The notes under the pieces are model-generated. The model was not told where the DNA came from. It saw nothing but the letters and a program-made list of their open reading frames with translations, and did no database searches. From JBGPTK01 sp963797765 (lineage in GTDB: Bacteria; Acidobacteriota; Terriglobia; Acidiferrales; UBA7541), in the NCBI GenBank assembly GCA_963797765.1, contig CAWCQU010000003.1, positions 1,674,001 through 1,738,000 on the forward strand: a stretch of DNA of 64,000 nucleotides, given 5' to 3'. A program made the translations under genes and the position numbers. How positions within the stretch are numbered: position 1 is the first letter of the stretch; each line of letters opens with the position of its first letter. Positions 1-8,871 of the stretch are shown here, in pieces.

Positions 1-1198
1 GACGGAAGAAATCCCTTAGGTCGACATCTTTCAAGTTTACAGAAATCGGCTCGCCGGAATATTTTCCGGTCGGCTGGACTCCGGAGGCCGGAGGAGCCTG
101 AGGCGCCGGCTTGGGAGCGTCATTGGCGGCGGGGGCGCTGTTGCCCGGAGCCGAGGAATCCTGAGCTGGCGAGCCCATATCCAATTTCGCGAGCTTGGGG
201 CTAGCCAGGGCCGAGGAAGCCCCGGTCAAACTCGCCGGCAGAATAATCGGCAGCGCGGGCATCACCGGGGCCGAATCGGCCGCCGTGGCCTGGGCATGCC
301 GCAGATTCACTTTCGCGGCAACATGCTCTTTATCAGGCTTCGAAGACTTCGGAGCGACCGGGGGAGCTACGGGCTTGTTCTGGGGCGACTTATCCCCGCC
401 CGCTGATTTGAAAGAAATCGTTACTTGATTTCCATCGGCCACCACGTTGAACTTCGCGGTCGCGCGAAGATCGATAACTACTCGAGCGGTGTCGGTACTA
501 AACTGGGCGGCGCGAATTTGGCGAACGGGCTCCAAATTACTAGGGATGGATTTCTGTGCAAGTTCCAGGCGCGCGCCGGTGAAGTCCAGCACGAGACGAT
601 CCGGATTGCTCAACTGGATCACATGGTAGGTGAGGTGAGCATTGCCAGCGACACGCACTTCCGTTTGAGAACCATTCTGGGCAAGCTGGATTTGTTCGAT
701 GGCCGGAAATCCAGCCAGTGATTTGGAAACGGAAACCACTTTCGTTTTTGCATTCGAGGCCGAAGAAATCGCAACCTTGGCGCCGGCGCTGGCAAACAAC
801 ACGGTGAGATCGTTGGAGCCTTGGCGAACAATCTTGGGCTCATCTTTCGAAGCGAGTTCACCGCGCAAAAGGACTTCCATGCGAATCCCGGGCTTCTGGC
901 CGGCTAGCGAAGGAACCAAGCGGTAGCTGCTGACCACGTCGGAATCGAGAATTTGGGCTTCGGAGGAATCTGAAGTCGAGACTCCGAGGAGATCAACCAC
1001 GAGCATATGTTCGCTCGGGCGGGAGGTGGAGTACTCGAAGGGACCAGTGGCGCGCGCCTCCAGGCGTACTGCGCCATCCTTCACTACTGCGTTCACGTGC
1101 ACCGCTGCCCCAGGTTCCGCCTGGACCGCGCTGCTCGTCGCTATCAGGCTCGCCAGTAAAATCACGGCGAGGCCCCATGGCCGGCACATCGCTCTCAT
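1..1198 (-). CDS. pilQ: Type IV pilus secretin PilQ, N-terminal part (cut by window edge)
   Basis: Reading the minus strand from the ATG at 1198 gives an open frame of 399 codons running off the left edge. A Sec signal peptide (about residues 1-28) is followed by beta-rich sequence with an AMIN-like domain at about 150-262, a Pro/Ala/Ser-rich linker, and the start of a secretin STN-type segment (SGEPISVNLKDVDLRDFFR) at about 380-399. AMIN domains bind peptidoglycan, and PilQ forms the outer-membrane pore for the pilus fibre. The start overlaps the pilP stop in an ATGA, as expected for the last gene of pilMNOPQ. The secretin pore domain lies outside the window. Confidence 0.88.
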   Translation of the reverse strand, partial: MRAMCRPWGLAVILLASLIATSSAVQAEPGAAVHVNAVVKDGAVRLEARATGPFEYSTSRPSEHMLVVDLLGVSTSDSSEAQILDSDVVSSYRLVPSLAGQKPGIRMEVLLRGELASKDEPKIVRQGSNDLTVLFASAGAKVAISSASNAKTKVVSVSKSLAGFPAIEQIQLAQNGSQTEVRVAGNAHLTYHVIQLSNPDRLVLDFTGARLELAQKSIPSNLEPVRQIRAAQFSTDTARVVIDLRATAKFNVVADGNQVTISFKSAGGDKSPQNKPVAPPVAPKSSKPDKEHVAAKVNLRHAQATAADSAPVMPALPIILPASLTGASSALASPKLAKLDMGSPAQDSSAPGNSAPAANDAPKPAPQAPPASGVQPTGKYSGEPISVNLKDVDLRDFFR

Positions 1199-1800
1199 TG
1201 CGATTCTCCTGCACTCGTCGGGTAAATGCGTTTGCTGACCTGGCGTTCCACGGGCTTGCCGAAGGCGTCCTTGGCAATTTGCTGGAAGACGACTTCGCCC
1301 ATGCTGATTCGTTCCACGCGGCCGTCATAGAGATGGTCGCCTTCGCGAATGAAATAGACGCGATTTTGAGGATTACTGGCGATTGCGATCATCCCGTTTG
1401 GTCCGTTCACGGTGCCGTCGATCTTGATGGTCGAGATTTGAAGGCCCGCTTTACCGGGAGGTAAATTGATCGGAATTTCCGGCCCAGTAGCCTTGAGGTT
1501 TACCAGCGGCTGAAAGGGATCGCGCTTTTTGGCCAACTCTTCCTGTTTCAGAGCAGCGGCAGATTTCTCGACAGGAGGCTTCGCCATCTTGGAGCCAGAT
1601 GGCTCGGCCGAGGGATTCGCAGGCGGCGCCTGGGACGAAGCAGCCGGAGCCGGGCTTGCAGCCGCCGGCTGCCCAGAACCCGGCGTAGTATTTTTCGCCT
1701 TGCCCTGAGAAGGACTGGCATGAGCACTGGCGGCCGGAACCAGCCAAAGAGCCAGCGCCAGCGCTGCAACGATTTTCGTTGCTGCTTTCGCGCCTTTCAT
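1195..1800 (-). CDS. pilP: Type IV pilus assembly protein PilP
   Basis: A 201-residue protein with an N-terminal signal sequence (hydrophobic stretch about residues 8-27), a long disordered Pro/Ala/Ser linker to about residue 85, then a small beta domain. The PilP hallmark KRDPFQPL is at residues 92-99, followed by IKIDGTV and VYFIREGDHLYDGRVERI. PilP is the inner-membrane-anchored periplasmic protein linking PilNO to the PilQ secretin. No lipobox cysteine is visible, so it is probably anchored or exported by an ordinary signal sequence. It sits between pilO and pilQ and overlaps pilQ by 4 nt. Confidence 0.88.
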   Translation of the reverse strand: MKGAKAATKIVAALALALWLVPAASAHASPSQGKAKNTTPGSGQPAAASPAPAASSQAPPANPSAEPSGSKMAKPPVEKSAAALKQEELAKKRDPFQPLVNLKATGPEIPINLPPGKAGLQISTIKIDGTVNGPNGMIAIASNPQNRVYFIREGDHLYDGRVERISMGEVVFQQIAKDAFGKPVERQVSKRIYPTSAGESQ

Positions 1801-1825
1801 AGTCCTCTGCCCTACCTCCGACCGA

Positions 1826-2468
1826 CTAATGCTTCACCGGTTTCGCCGGCGTCTTGGCTGCCGCTGGAGCTGCTGCATCCATGCCGGCGGTGAAGAAAGT
1901 TGAGAGAGTGAAAACTCCGGTGACACTCGTGCCTGGCGTGGTGCGAAGCTTTCTGGGCCTGGTTTCCCGAGAGGCCATTCAGCTTCAGATCGCCGACGTT
2001 GATAATTCGAGAAAGCCGGCTCAGCCGCGAGAAAAAGTCGAGAACGGCGTAGTACGGGCCGTCCGCTTCCACCTCAAACGGCATCTCGAAATGATATTCG
2101 TGAGAGACAATGGGTTTTGTCGAAAGGCGGCGGATCATCACTCCGGAAGCGGAGGCGGCGCCTTCGAGCATGAGAATGAACTGGTCCACCTGCTTATCTT
2201 CGGGAACGATTGTCTGCAGCGTGGCCAATTGTTTGTTCAGGGCCTCGATGCGGCCTTGCAATTCAACGCGGCGCTGATCATAGGTACTGAGAGTATTGAC
2301 TTCAGCCCGTAGTGGCTCGAGTTTCTTATGGGCAGCGTCCAAGTCCTGGCGGACGGATGTGACCGGCGAGCCGGGCACATACAAACCGAGCAGCACCAAA
2401 ATGACCGCGATCGCCACGGCGAAGAGCGCCTGGATGGGCCACGGCCATTCTTTGAAAGGCGTCGCCAT
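1826..2468 (-). CDS. pilO: Type IV pilus assembly protein PilO, with an apparent one-base frameshift
   Basis: The frame from ATG 2468 gives a short N-terminus, one membrane segment (about residues 11-29), a coiled coil (about 40-85) and a ferredoxin-like fold typical of PilO, including GDLKLNGLS. Around 1945-1975 the frame changes: the uninterrupted frame continues into an implausible His/Arg/Ser-rich tail ending at 1812. The +1 frame instead reads LRTTPGTSVTGVFTLSTFF and an Ala/Pro/Lys tail ending in TAG at 1826-1828, which is the expected last strand of PilO. The interval 1826-2468 is 643 nt, one base more than a multiple of three. It lies between pilN and pilP, as expected. Confidence 0.85.
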
Positions 2469-2479
2469 TCCTTATCTCC

Positions 2480-3100
2480 CTAACTCTTTCCCGGCTTGGC
2501 GGGCGCCGCAGGAGTCGCCGATGCCGGCGTGCTCTGCGGAAGAACAAATTCGGCCGTCATGCTGAACTGGAACGTTTCCGTGACTTTATTGATATCGTTT
2601 TCTTTCGCGTCCTTGATTTCGACTTTGTCGAAATAGCCGGAACGCTTCAATTGAGTGATGAAATTGGCCACGGCGGCGATGGAGTTGGCCTCGCCTACAA
2701 TTTCAAGGGCATTCGATTTGCGCGTCAGATTGGTGAGCCACACGCCATCGGTGCGAACCACGGTGTTGGCGACCATCTGGAGAAGTTCCTGGCCGCCGGT
2801 GCGGTTGCGCTGGAGATCCTCGATTACCTGGATTCTCTGCTGCAGGACCGCCATCTGCTGCTCGTACTGCTGCACCTGCTGCTGAACTTGCTGCAAGCGG
2901 ATTTTTTTCTGGGTGAGGTCGGCGATTTCCCGGTTGGTATCGTTCAGCTCGCGATCCATCTGATAGTAACGAACGAACAGAATCACCAGCGCCAACCCAA
3001 TGGCACCAAGAATCAGGAAAATGCGGATCGTGGATTCCAGTGGAACGCCGCCCCCGGTGGATTTGGGGCGAGCTTGGCCGAGTAGATTGATGCGAATCAT
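2480..3100 (-). CDS. pilN: Type IV pilus assembly protein PilN
   Basis: A 206-residue protein beginning MIRINLLG, the segment of PilN that docks into PilM. One transmembrane helix (about residues 25-44) is followed by a Gln-rich coiled coil (about 48-100) and a periplasmic ferredoxin-like domain (WLTNLTRKSNALEIVGEANS, about 128-150). The tail is Pro/Ala rich. The start overlaps the pilM stop (ATGA at 3097-3100), and pilO begins 11 nt after its stop. PilN pairs with PilO in the inner membrane to align the pilus machine. Confidence 0.9.
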   Translation of the reverse strand: MIRINLLGQARPKSTGGGVPLESTIRIFLILGAIGLALVILFVRYYQMDRELNDTNREIADLTQKKIRLQQVQQQVQQYEQQMAVLQQRIQVIEDLQRNRTGGQELLQMVANTVVRTDGVWLTNLTRKSNALEIVGEANSIAAVANFITQLKRSGYFDKVEIKDAKENDINKVTETFQFSMTAEFVLPQSTPASATPAAPAKPGKS

Positions 3101-4149
3101 TGGTTGTCGAAGCTCCTGAGCGCCAGGCCCACCGCGATGGCCAGGCGAGGCGCCAACTCACGAAGCTGGGATTCATCGTGACGGCCCGGATTGATTACAA
3201 TCTTTCGAAACGGATAGAGCTCTTCGACGGGCATGGCAAATTCCTCGCGCAGCAAATCCAGCAGGCCGGGAACCCTTGCAGTGCCCCCAGCGACGTAGAT
3301 TCGCCGGATGTTTTCACCGCTGGCCGTGGCGCGGAAGAAATCGAATGTCTTTTGGATCTCGAGAATTAAGATATCGGAAACCGAGCGGAGAATCTGGCCT
3401 CGCTGCTCATCGGTGACTCCGGGACGAGTGCCGCCCATTTTCAGGCGCTCGGCATCGTCGTAGCTCAAGTCCAGTTCTTTCTGTAGCGCATCGGTATATT
3501 GATTGCCGCCGACGGAAACGTCGCGGGTGAACAGCGGAGTCCATCCCCGTACAATGTTGATATTCATCACACTGGCGCCAATATTGAGCAGCGCCACCAC
3601 TTGGCCGGGATCGGGCTCATAATTCATTTCAAAGCAGTTCTGCAGAGCGAAGGCATCGATATCGACAACAATGGGAGTCTTGCCGGCTTGCGCCAAAACG
3701 TTGGTGTGGTTCAGAATTTTGTCTTTTTTCACGGCAACCAGGAGCACGTCCATTTGGTTGTCGGTGGTATCGAGCAATTGATGGCTCAGATTGACGTCGG
3801 CGATATCGAACGGAATGTGCTGGCTGGCCTCGGCCTGGATATGATCGAAGAGCTCTTCTTCGGTCATTAGTTGCATGGGAACACGCTTGACGATTACCGA
3901 GTGGCCGGAAACCGATGTAGCGACGTCCTTGGATTTGATACCTTGAGTGTCGAAGATCGCGCTGATTTTTTCGGCTACCGAAGGGGCGTCCATAATGGCG
4001 CCGTCCACCACGGTATCCTGCGCCAAGGCCTCGAGTCCGAAGCTGACCAGTTCGAAACCTTGCTTGGTCTGCTTCAGCTCAACGGCCTTAACGGAACTTG
4101 ACCCTATGTCCAAGCCTACGAGGGACTTTGATTTGCCGATACCAAACAT
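3097..4149 (-). CDS. pilM: Type IV pilus assembly protein PilM
   Basis: A cytoplasmic actin-like ATPase-fold protein of about 350 residues. It begins MFGIGKSKSLVGLDIGSSSV with the phosphate-1 motif LDIGSSSVKAVEL; later VALLNIGASVMNINIV and YVAGGTARVPGLLDLL are the phosphate-2 and adenosine motifs. I chose the ATG at 4149 because AGAGGA precedes it at good spacing; an upstream ATG at 4182 adds only 11 poorly conserved residues. PilM recruits the PilN cytoplasmic tail. It is the first gene of the pilMNOPQ unit. Confidence 0.93.
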   Translation of the reverse strand: MFGIGKSKSLVGLDIGSSSVKAVELKQTKQGFELVSFGLEALAQDTVVDGAIMDAPSVAEKISAIFDTQGIKSKDVATSVSGHSVIVKRVPMQLMTEEELFDHIQAEASQHIPFDIADVNLSHQLLDTTDNQMDVLLVAVKKDKILNHTNVLAQAGKTPIVVDIDAFALQNCFEMNYEPDPGQVVALLNIGASVMNINIVRGWTPLFTRDVSVGGNQYTDALQKELDLSYDDAERLKMGGTRPGVTDEQRGQILRSVSDILILEIQKTFDFFRATASGENIRRIYVAGGTARVPGLLDLLREEFAMPVEELYPFRKIVINPGRHDESQLRELAPRLAIAVGLALRSFDNQ

Positions 4150-4514
4150 CCAGGATCCTCTGGTTCCCCGTCCCCACCGCAAACACGCGGGGGGCGGGCG
4201 ACCGCATGTAGAAATCTTTCCTAGAACACTTCCCTGCCTAAACTAGCACCGTGCTATTTGCCCTAGCACTCGCTTACGTGTACGAGGAGAGATTTCTCTC
4301 CATCAGGTAACTATTCCATTGCCGGTCGGATGTAGCTGTTCATCCCCTTATTGCATCCCGTCTTGGAGGTGTCAAGCTTGGGATTGGCGGCATGTGCTCT
4401 TGAAAAATGCCGCGTAGAAAACTTATAAGGCGAATTGCCACTGAACGTCAAGTACTCGTAGGACTACTAGTACGTATATACAACATATGGGCCTTTTTTG
4501 CGGGGAAGAGGTGT
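4150..4514. other. Non-coding gap upstream of pilM
   Basis: No credible gene is visible. The gap holds the likely promoter region of pilMNOPQ and the 3' end region of the UbiD gene. Visible structures are TAGCAC-CG-TGCTA dyads with a further CTAGCAC copy (about 4244-4270), a palindrome GAGAGATTTCTCTC (4287-4300), and a 7-bp hairpin GCGGCAT/ATGCCGC (4387-4393 and 4407-4413). None has a recognisable sigma-factor context or a U-run. Confidence 0.5.
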
Positions 4515-5981
4515 TTACTCTTGCGCTCGTTTTATGATCCCGAGGCGGTTCCAGAGGGCGTCGACGCGAGATTTAGTCCCGGGATCCATCTTGATCTCAT
4601 CCGGCCAAATTCCTTCGTATCCTTCGGCGGCCCATTTGCGGGTGGCGTCGATGCCCATTTTGGAGCCGAAATCCTGACGGCGAGCCGCGTGATCGAGGGT
4701 ATCGACTGGACCGAGAACGAACTGTATATCCCGTTCGGGATCAATGGCGCAGAGTGATTTCCAGACGACTTCGCTAGAATCCTGCACATTCACGTCGTGA
4801 TCCACCACGATTACAACTTTTGTGAACATGGCCTGCCCCAGCGACCAAATGGCGTTCATGATCTTCCGCGCGTGCCCCGGATAGGATTTGCGAATGGCCA
4901 CAATCATCAGATTTTGGAAAATGCCTTGGGCGGGCATGGCAATGTCGACGATTTCGGGATACTGCATTTTCATTACTGGAAGAAAGATGCGTTCGACGGC
5001 ATGTCCCATGAAATAGTCTTCCTGGGGAGGCGGGCCGACAATGGTGGTGAGGTAGATGGGATCCTTGCGATGCGTGATGCAAGTAATGTGGAACGCCGGG
5101 TAATCACCCTCGAGCGAATAGAAACCGGTGTGATCTCCGAAGGGGCCTTCGCGGCGTAGTTCGTTCAGATTGACGTAGCCTTCAAGAATAATTTCCGCGT
5201 TCGCAGGAACTTCGAGATCCACGGTTTCGCAGGGGACGGTTTCCACCGGTTCGCGGCGCAAAAATCCGGCGAACAGGAATTCATCCATGTCCGGAGGAAC
5301 TGGCAGGATGCCGGAAAGACAGGTGGCTGGATCGGAACCGATGGCCACGGCGACTTCGAGTTTGCCATCGCCGTGGCGGGAACGCGCGCTGCGATAGTGG
5401 TCGGCGCCGTGTTTCTGCGTTTGCCAATGCATGCCGGTGGTGCGCTCGTCAAAAACTTGCATACGATAAACGCCGACATTGCGCTTGCCTGTTTCGGGAT
5501 TTCTAGTGATCACCAAAGGCCAGGTGATGTAGCGGCCGCCATCCTTGGGCCAGCACTGCAAAATCGGAAAATCGGAAAGAGAAAAGCGATCCTTCAGAAT
5601 CACTTCTTTACAAGGACCGCCGCGGACGCTCTTCGGGAAAAACGAGCCAAGCTCGGCGAGCTTGGGCAGCATTTTCAACTTCTCGAAAATTCCCTGCGGC
5701 GATTGAAAATCGATAAATGAGCGGACGCGGGCGGCCACTTCATCGATCGAATTTACTTCCAGTGCGAGATTGAGGCGGCGTTCGCTGCCGAGGAGATTAA
5801 TGGCAACTGGAATCTTGGAGCCTTTGGGCTTTTCGAACAGAAGTGCCGGGCCTCCCGCCTTGGTGACGCGGTCGGTGATCTCCGTAATCTCGAGAACGGG
5901 ATCGACTTCAATGCCAATGCGGGCGAGCTCTCCCGCTTTCTCGAGCTTTGCCAGAAAATCCCGGAGGTCGCGATAAGCCAC
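4515..5981 (-). CDS. ubiD: UbiD-family prenyl-FMN-dependent decarboxylase
   Basis: About 488 residues, the usual UbiD length. I chose the GTG at 5981 because it is preceded by AAGGGG with 7-nt spacing and gives the canonical opening (M)AYRDLRDFL; upstream ATG codons add 30-40 poor residues. Family signatures include NVGVYRMQVFDERTTGMHW (about 168-186), DPATCLSGILP, and REGPFGDHTGFYS (about 277-289), which contribute to prenyl-FMN, metal and substrate binding. Members decarboxylate 4-hydroxy-3-polyprenylbenzoate in ubiquinone synthesis or other aromatic/unsaturated acids. No ubiX flavin prenyltransferase is adjacent, so the substrate cannot be fixed from context and the symbol denotes the family. 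Confidence 0.88.
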   Translation of the reverse strand: MAYRDLRDFLAKLEKAGELARIGIEVDPVLEITEITDRVTKAGGPALLFEKPKGSKIPVAINLLGSERRLNLALEVNSIDEVAARVRSFIDFQSPQGIFEKLKMLPKLAELGSFFPKSVRGGPCKEVILKDRFSLSDFPILQCWPKDGGRYITWPLVITRNPETGKRNVGVYRMQVFDERTTGMHWQTQKHGADHYRSARSRHGDGKLEVAVAIGSDPATCLSGILPVPPDMDEFLFAGFLRREPVETVPCETVDLEVPANAEIILEGYVNLNELRREGPFGDHTGFYSLEGDYPAFHITCITHRKDPIYLTTIVGPPPQEDYFMGHAVERIFLPVMKMQYPEIVDIAMPAQGIFQNLMIVAIRKSYPGHARKIMNAIWSLGQAMFTKVVIVVDHDVNVQDSSEVVWKSLCAIDPERDIQFVLGPVDTLDHAARRQDFGSKMGIDATRKWAAEGYEGIWPDEIKMDPGTKSRVDALWNRLGIIKRAQE

Positions 5982-6266
5982 TTCTATTCCCCTTTCGAGC
6001 CGGATTCTCATACAATCGAGCGCCGGAGCCGCACACTCTAGCACAGTCGGGACAGTGTATTGTTGCACGGAGCCGGAGCATCGCAAGAAGTAAGGATGAA
6101 GCAAGCAGAATTTTCAAACTGGACAGCCAACAAACTGATTCAGGATAAAAACCAACCGAGCGCGCCCGAGATGCAGGTTGTAACCGGGGCCCGGCCAATG
6201 GCGTCATAAACTACAGACACCACTCCGCCAGCGCCCGGAAAGCGGAAAGGAAAACCAAGAAGGACC

Positions 6267-7631
6267 ATGCCCATTCTAGATTACTACCGACAGCACAAGA
6301 GACTGGTGCTCATCGCTGCTGTTATCCTGGCGGCTCTCGTCGTGGGCGGCTATACCTACAAGGGAAGATCGGCGCAAGTAAGCTATTTGACGGCGGCGGT
6401 GACAAAGGGAGACATTCGCGCGGTTGTGCAGGCCACGGGAACGATCAATCCGCTGACGACAGTGCCCGTCGGGTCTTACGTATCCGGAACGGTGCTTTAT
6501 ATCTTCGCGGACTTTAATTCGCGCGTGCACGCGGGCCAAGTTCTGGCCCAACTCGATCCGGCCATTTACGAAGCACAAGTGACCACCGCGCGCGGCAATC
6601 TGGCAAACGCCAAAGCGAATATCGATAATTTGCAAGCCACCATCGGGGTGAATGAAGCCAACCTGGCCAAGGCGAAGGCCAACGAGGTCTACGCCGCCGC
6701 GAATGGGAAACGTATCCAGGATCTCGCCAAGGAAGGCGTGATTTCAGCCGACCAGAACGATTTGACGCAATCCACCCTGCTGCAAAGCCAAGCCGACGTC
6801 CAAGCAGCCCAAGCGGCAATCAATCAAGCGAAGGCGCAATTGGAATCGGCGCGGGCGCAAGTGGAGGCGCAACAAGGAAACTTGAAACTAGCGGAAACGA
6901 ATTTGCGTTACACCACGATTCTATCTCCGATCGATGGCACGGTGGTTTCACGGAATATAACGGTTGGACAATCGGTGGCGGCGTCTCTACAGGCGCCGAA
7001 CGTTTTTTCGATCGCGCAGGACCTGAAGCGAATGCAGGTATACGCGAAGACGGACGAGTCCGATACCGGAAGCGTAAAGGTGGGAACCGATGTGACATTT
7101 CAGGTAGACGCCTTTCCGACAGAACAATTCCACGGACGGGTAAGCACGATCCGGCTGGATGCGACCACCGTGCAAAACGTGGTGACCTACGACACAGTGA
7201 TTGATTTCGAAAATCCGGATGAAAAACTGCTGCCTGGGGAAACAGCCTACGTGACGATTCCCACCGGATACGCGAAGAATACCTTGGAAATTCCGAACGC
7301 CGCGCTGACCTATACGCCTTCCGACATTCCGCGGCCGCAACTGAACGAACTTTACACTCAAAACAACATCAAGCGCGAGGCGTACACCACGCATCTTGGC
7401 GGGTGGCAAGTAGTGTGGAAGCTCGGAGCAGACAAGAAGCCCGTGCCGGTGGGAGTGCGGGTTGGGATCACGGACTACGTTCATTCGCAATTGCTGGAAG
7501 GCGATTTGCAGGAAGGAGACAAGCTCGTGACCGGCCAGGAGAGCGGCGGGTCGAAATCGTCTAGCGGGAGCTTCCCTGGAGGTCCGCGAGTGGGCGGCCC
7601 CGGCGGCGGGGGCGGAGCACCACGGAGATAA
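6267..7631 (+). CDS. MacA/HlyD-type periplasmic adaptor of a tripartite efflux or export system
   Basis: A 454-residue membrane-fusion protein. A short cytoplasmic start and one membrane anchor (about residues 12-29) are followed by a barrel-sandwich part (VPVGSYVSGTV, VLAQLDPAIYEAQV), a long Ala/Gln-rich coiled-coil hairpin (about 95-205), the second half of the lipoyl-like domain (TILSPIDGTVVSRNITVGQSV), a beta-barrel and a membrane-proximal domain. The last 25 residues are Gly/Pro/Ser rich. GAAGGA precedes the ATG. It is followed after 4 nt by two MacB-like permeases, forming a transport operon, but no ATP-binding subunit is encoded here. The substrate is unknown. Confidence 0.88.
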   Translation: MPILDYYRQHKRLVLIAAVILAALVVGGYTYKGRSAQVSYLTAAVTKGDIRAVVQATGTINPLTTVPVGSYVSGTVLYIFADFNSRVHAGQVLAQLDPAIYEAQVTTARGNLANAKANIDNLQATIGVNEANLAKAKANEVYAAANGKRIQDLAKEGVISADQNDLTQSTLLQSQADVQAAQAAINQAKAQLESARAQVEAQQGNLKLAETNLRYTTILSPIDGTVVSRNITVGQSVAASLQAPNVFSIAQDLKRMQVYAKTDESDTGSVKVGTDVTFQVDAFPTEQFHGRVSTIRLDATTVQNVVTYDTVIDFENPDEKLLPGETAYVTIPTGYAKNTLEIPNAALTYTPSDIPRPQLNELYTQNNIKREAYTTHLGGWQVVWKLGADKKPVPVGVRVGITDYVHSQLLEGDLQEGDKLVTGQESGGSKSSSGSFPGGPRVGGPGGGGGAPRR

Positions 7632-7635
7632 CGGC

Positions 7636-8853
7636 GTGACTTTGCGTGATGTAATTCGCGTGGCGCTGCGAGCGCTAGCGCGGAACAAACTGCGAACGAT
7701 CCTGACGATGCTGGGGATTATTATCGGCGTGGGCGCAGTGATTTGCACGGTGGCGATTGGAGAGGGCGCCTCGAATCAAGTGCAGGAGCAGATCAAGAAT
7801 CTGGGCGACAACATGCTGTTTATCCAGGCAGGCAGCATCAATCAAGGCGGAGTGCGCCTGGGAAGCCAGGCCACGAAGACGCTGACCGTGGATGATGCCA
7901 AGGCCATCGCGCAGCAAATCCCTTCAATCACTCGAGTTTGTCCGGTGGTGGGAGCTGCGGGGCAAGTGGTGTACGGAAATCAAAACTGGTTTACGAGATT
8001 CCAGGGCGTTTCTCCCGATTATCTGCAGATCCGCCGCTGGCCATTGGTGGAGGGCAGCATTTTTTCGGATCGCGACGTGGATGTGGCCGCGAACCTTTGC
8101 GTCATCGGCCAGACCGTGGCGCAAAATCTGTTTGGCAACGACGATCCGGTAGGAAAAACAATCCGGGTGAAGGACATTCCGTTTCTGGTGATCGGAGAAC
8201 TGGAGTCTAAGGGGCAATCCCCTTTCGGGCAGGATGAAGACGATACGCTTTTAATGCCGTACACAACGGTTCAAAAGAAGATCGCGGGAATCGACTGGCT
8301 GCAATCGATCATGTGCTCCACCAATTCACCTGACACCATGAACTTGGCGCAGCAACAGATCGCCTTGCTGCTTCGTCAGCGGCACAAATTACGGTCGTCT
8401 GAAGCCGATGACTTCATCATTCGGAACCCGACGGACCTGGCCGCTGCGCAGGCGCAAACCGGAAAAGTGATGACGTTGCTGCTGGCCAGCATCGCTTCCG
8501 TTTCCCTGCTGGTGGGGGGCATCGGCATCATGAATATCATGCTGGTGTCGGTGAGCGAAAGAACGCGCGAGATCGGAGTGCGAATCGCGGTGGGGGCGAC
8601 TGAATCGGATGTGCAACGGCAATTTTTAAGCGAAGCGATCGTATTGAGCCTGCTGGGAGGAAGCATTGGAGTGCTGGTGGGGGTATTGGGTTCGATGCTC
8701 GTCTCCCGCGGATTGGGATGGCCGACGCTGGTGCCAGTGTCGGCAGTGGCTGTGGCAGTTTTGTTTTCGGCGGCGGTGGGAATTTTCTTCGGGTATTACC
8801 CGGCAAGAAAAGCGGCGCACCTGGACCCGATTGAAGCGCTCCGGTATGAATAG
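7636..8853 (+). CDS. MacB-like ABC transporter permease (FtsX/MacB_PCD), copy 1
   Basis: A 405-residue protein starting at GTG, 4 nt after the adaptor stop. Topology is typical of the MacB permease half: an N-terminal helix (about 20-42, TMLGIIIGVGAVICTVAIGEG), a large periplasmic core (about 50-280, ending before the VMTLLLASIASVSLLVGGIGIMN helix) and three C-terminal helices ending in GYYPARKAAHLDPIEALRYE. There is no Walker A or ABC signature, so the nucleotide-binding domain must come from another polypeptide. It is a close paralogue of the next gene, roughly 70 percent identical by eye, suggesting a recent tandem duplication and a heterodimeric permease. Confidence 0.9.
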   Translation: MTLRDVIRVALRALARNKLRTILTMLGIIIGVGAVICTVAIGEGASNQVQEQIKNLGDNMLFIQAGSINQGGVRLGSQATKTLTVDDAKAIAQQIPSITRVCPVVGAAGQVVYGNQNWFTRFQGVSPDYLQIRRWPLVEGSIFSDRDVDVAANLCVIGQTVAQNLFGNDDPVGKTIRVKDIPFLVIGELESKGQSPFGQDEDDTLLMPYTTVQKKIAGIDWLQSIMCSTNSPDTMNLAQQQIALLLRQRHKLRSSEADDFIIRNPTDLAAAQAQTGKVMTLLLASIASVSLLVGGIGIMNIMLVSVSERTREIGVRIAVGATESDVQRQFLSEAIVLSLLGGSIGVLVGVLGSMLVSRGLGWPTLVPVSAVAVAVLFSAAVGIFFGYYPARKAAHLDPIEALRYE

Positions 8854-8871
8854 TTCGGGGGATATGGGCCG

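Noticed and set aside
1960..1970. A GGGAAAC heptamer in the correct phase (G GGA AAC) inside pilO, which looks like a programmed -1 frameshift site
   Set aside because: The -1 frame after it does not encode PilO; the conserved C-terminus is in the +1 frame, so slippage at this heptamer cannot explain it.
4243..4262. Possible sigma-54 promoter (GCAC...TTGC) upstream of pilM
   Set aside because: Spacing is wrong and the orientation is opposite to the pil genes.
4387..4413. Hairpin downstream of the UbiD gene as a terminator
   Set aside because: The 7-bp stem has a 13-nt loop and no U-run on either strand.
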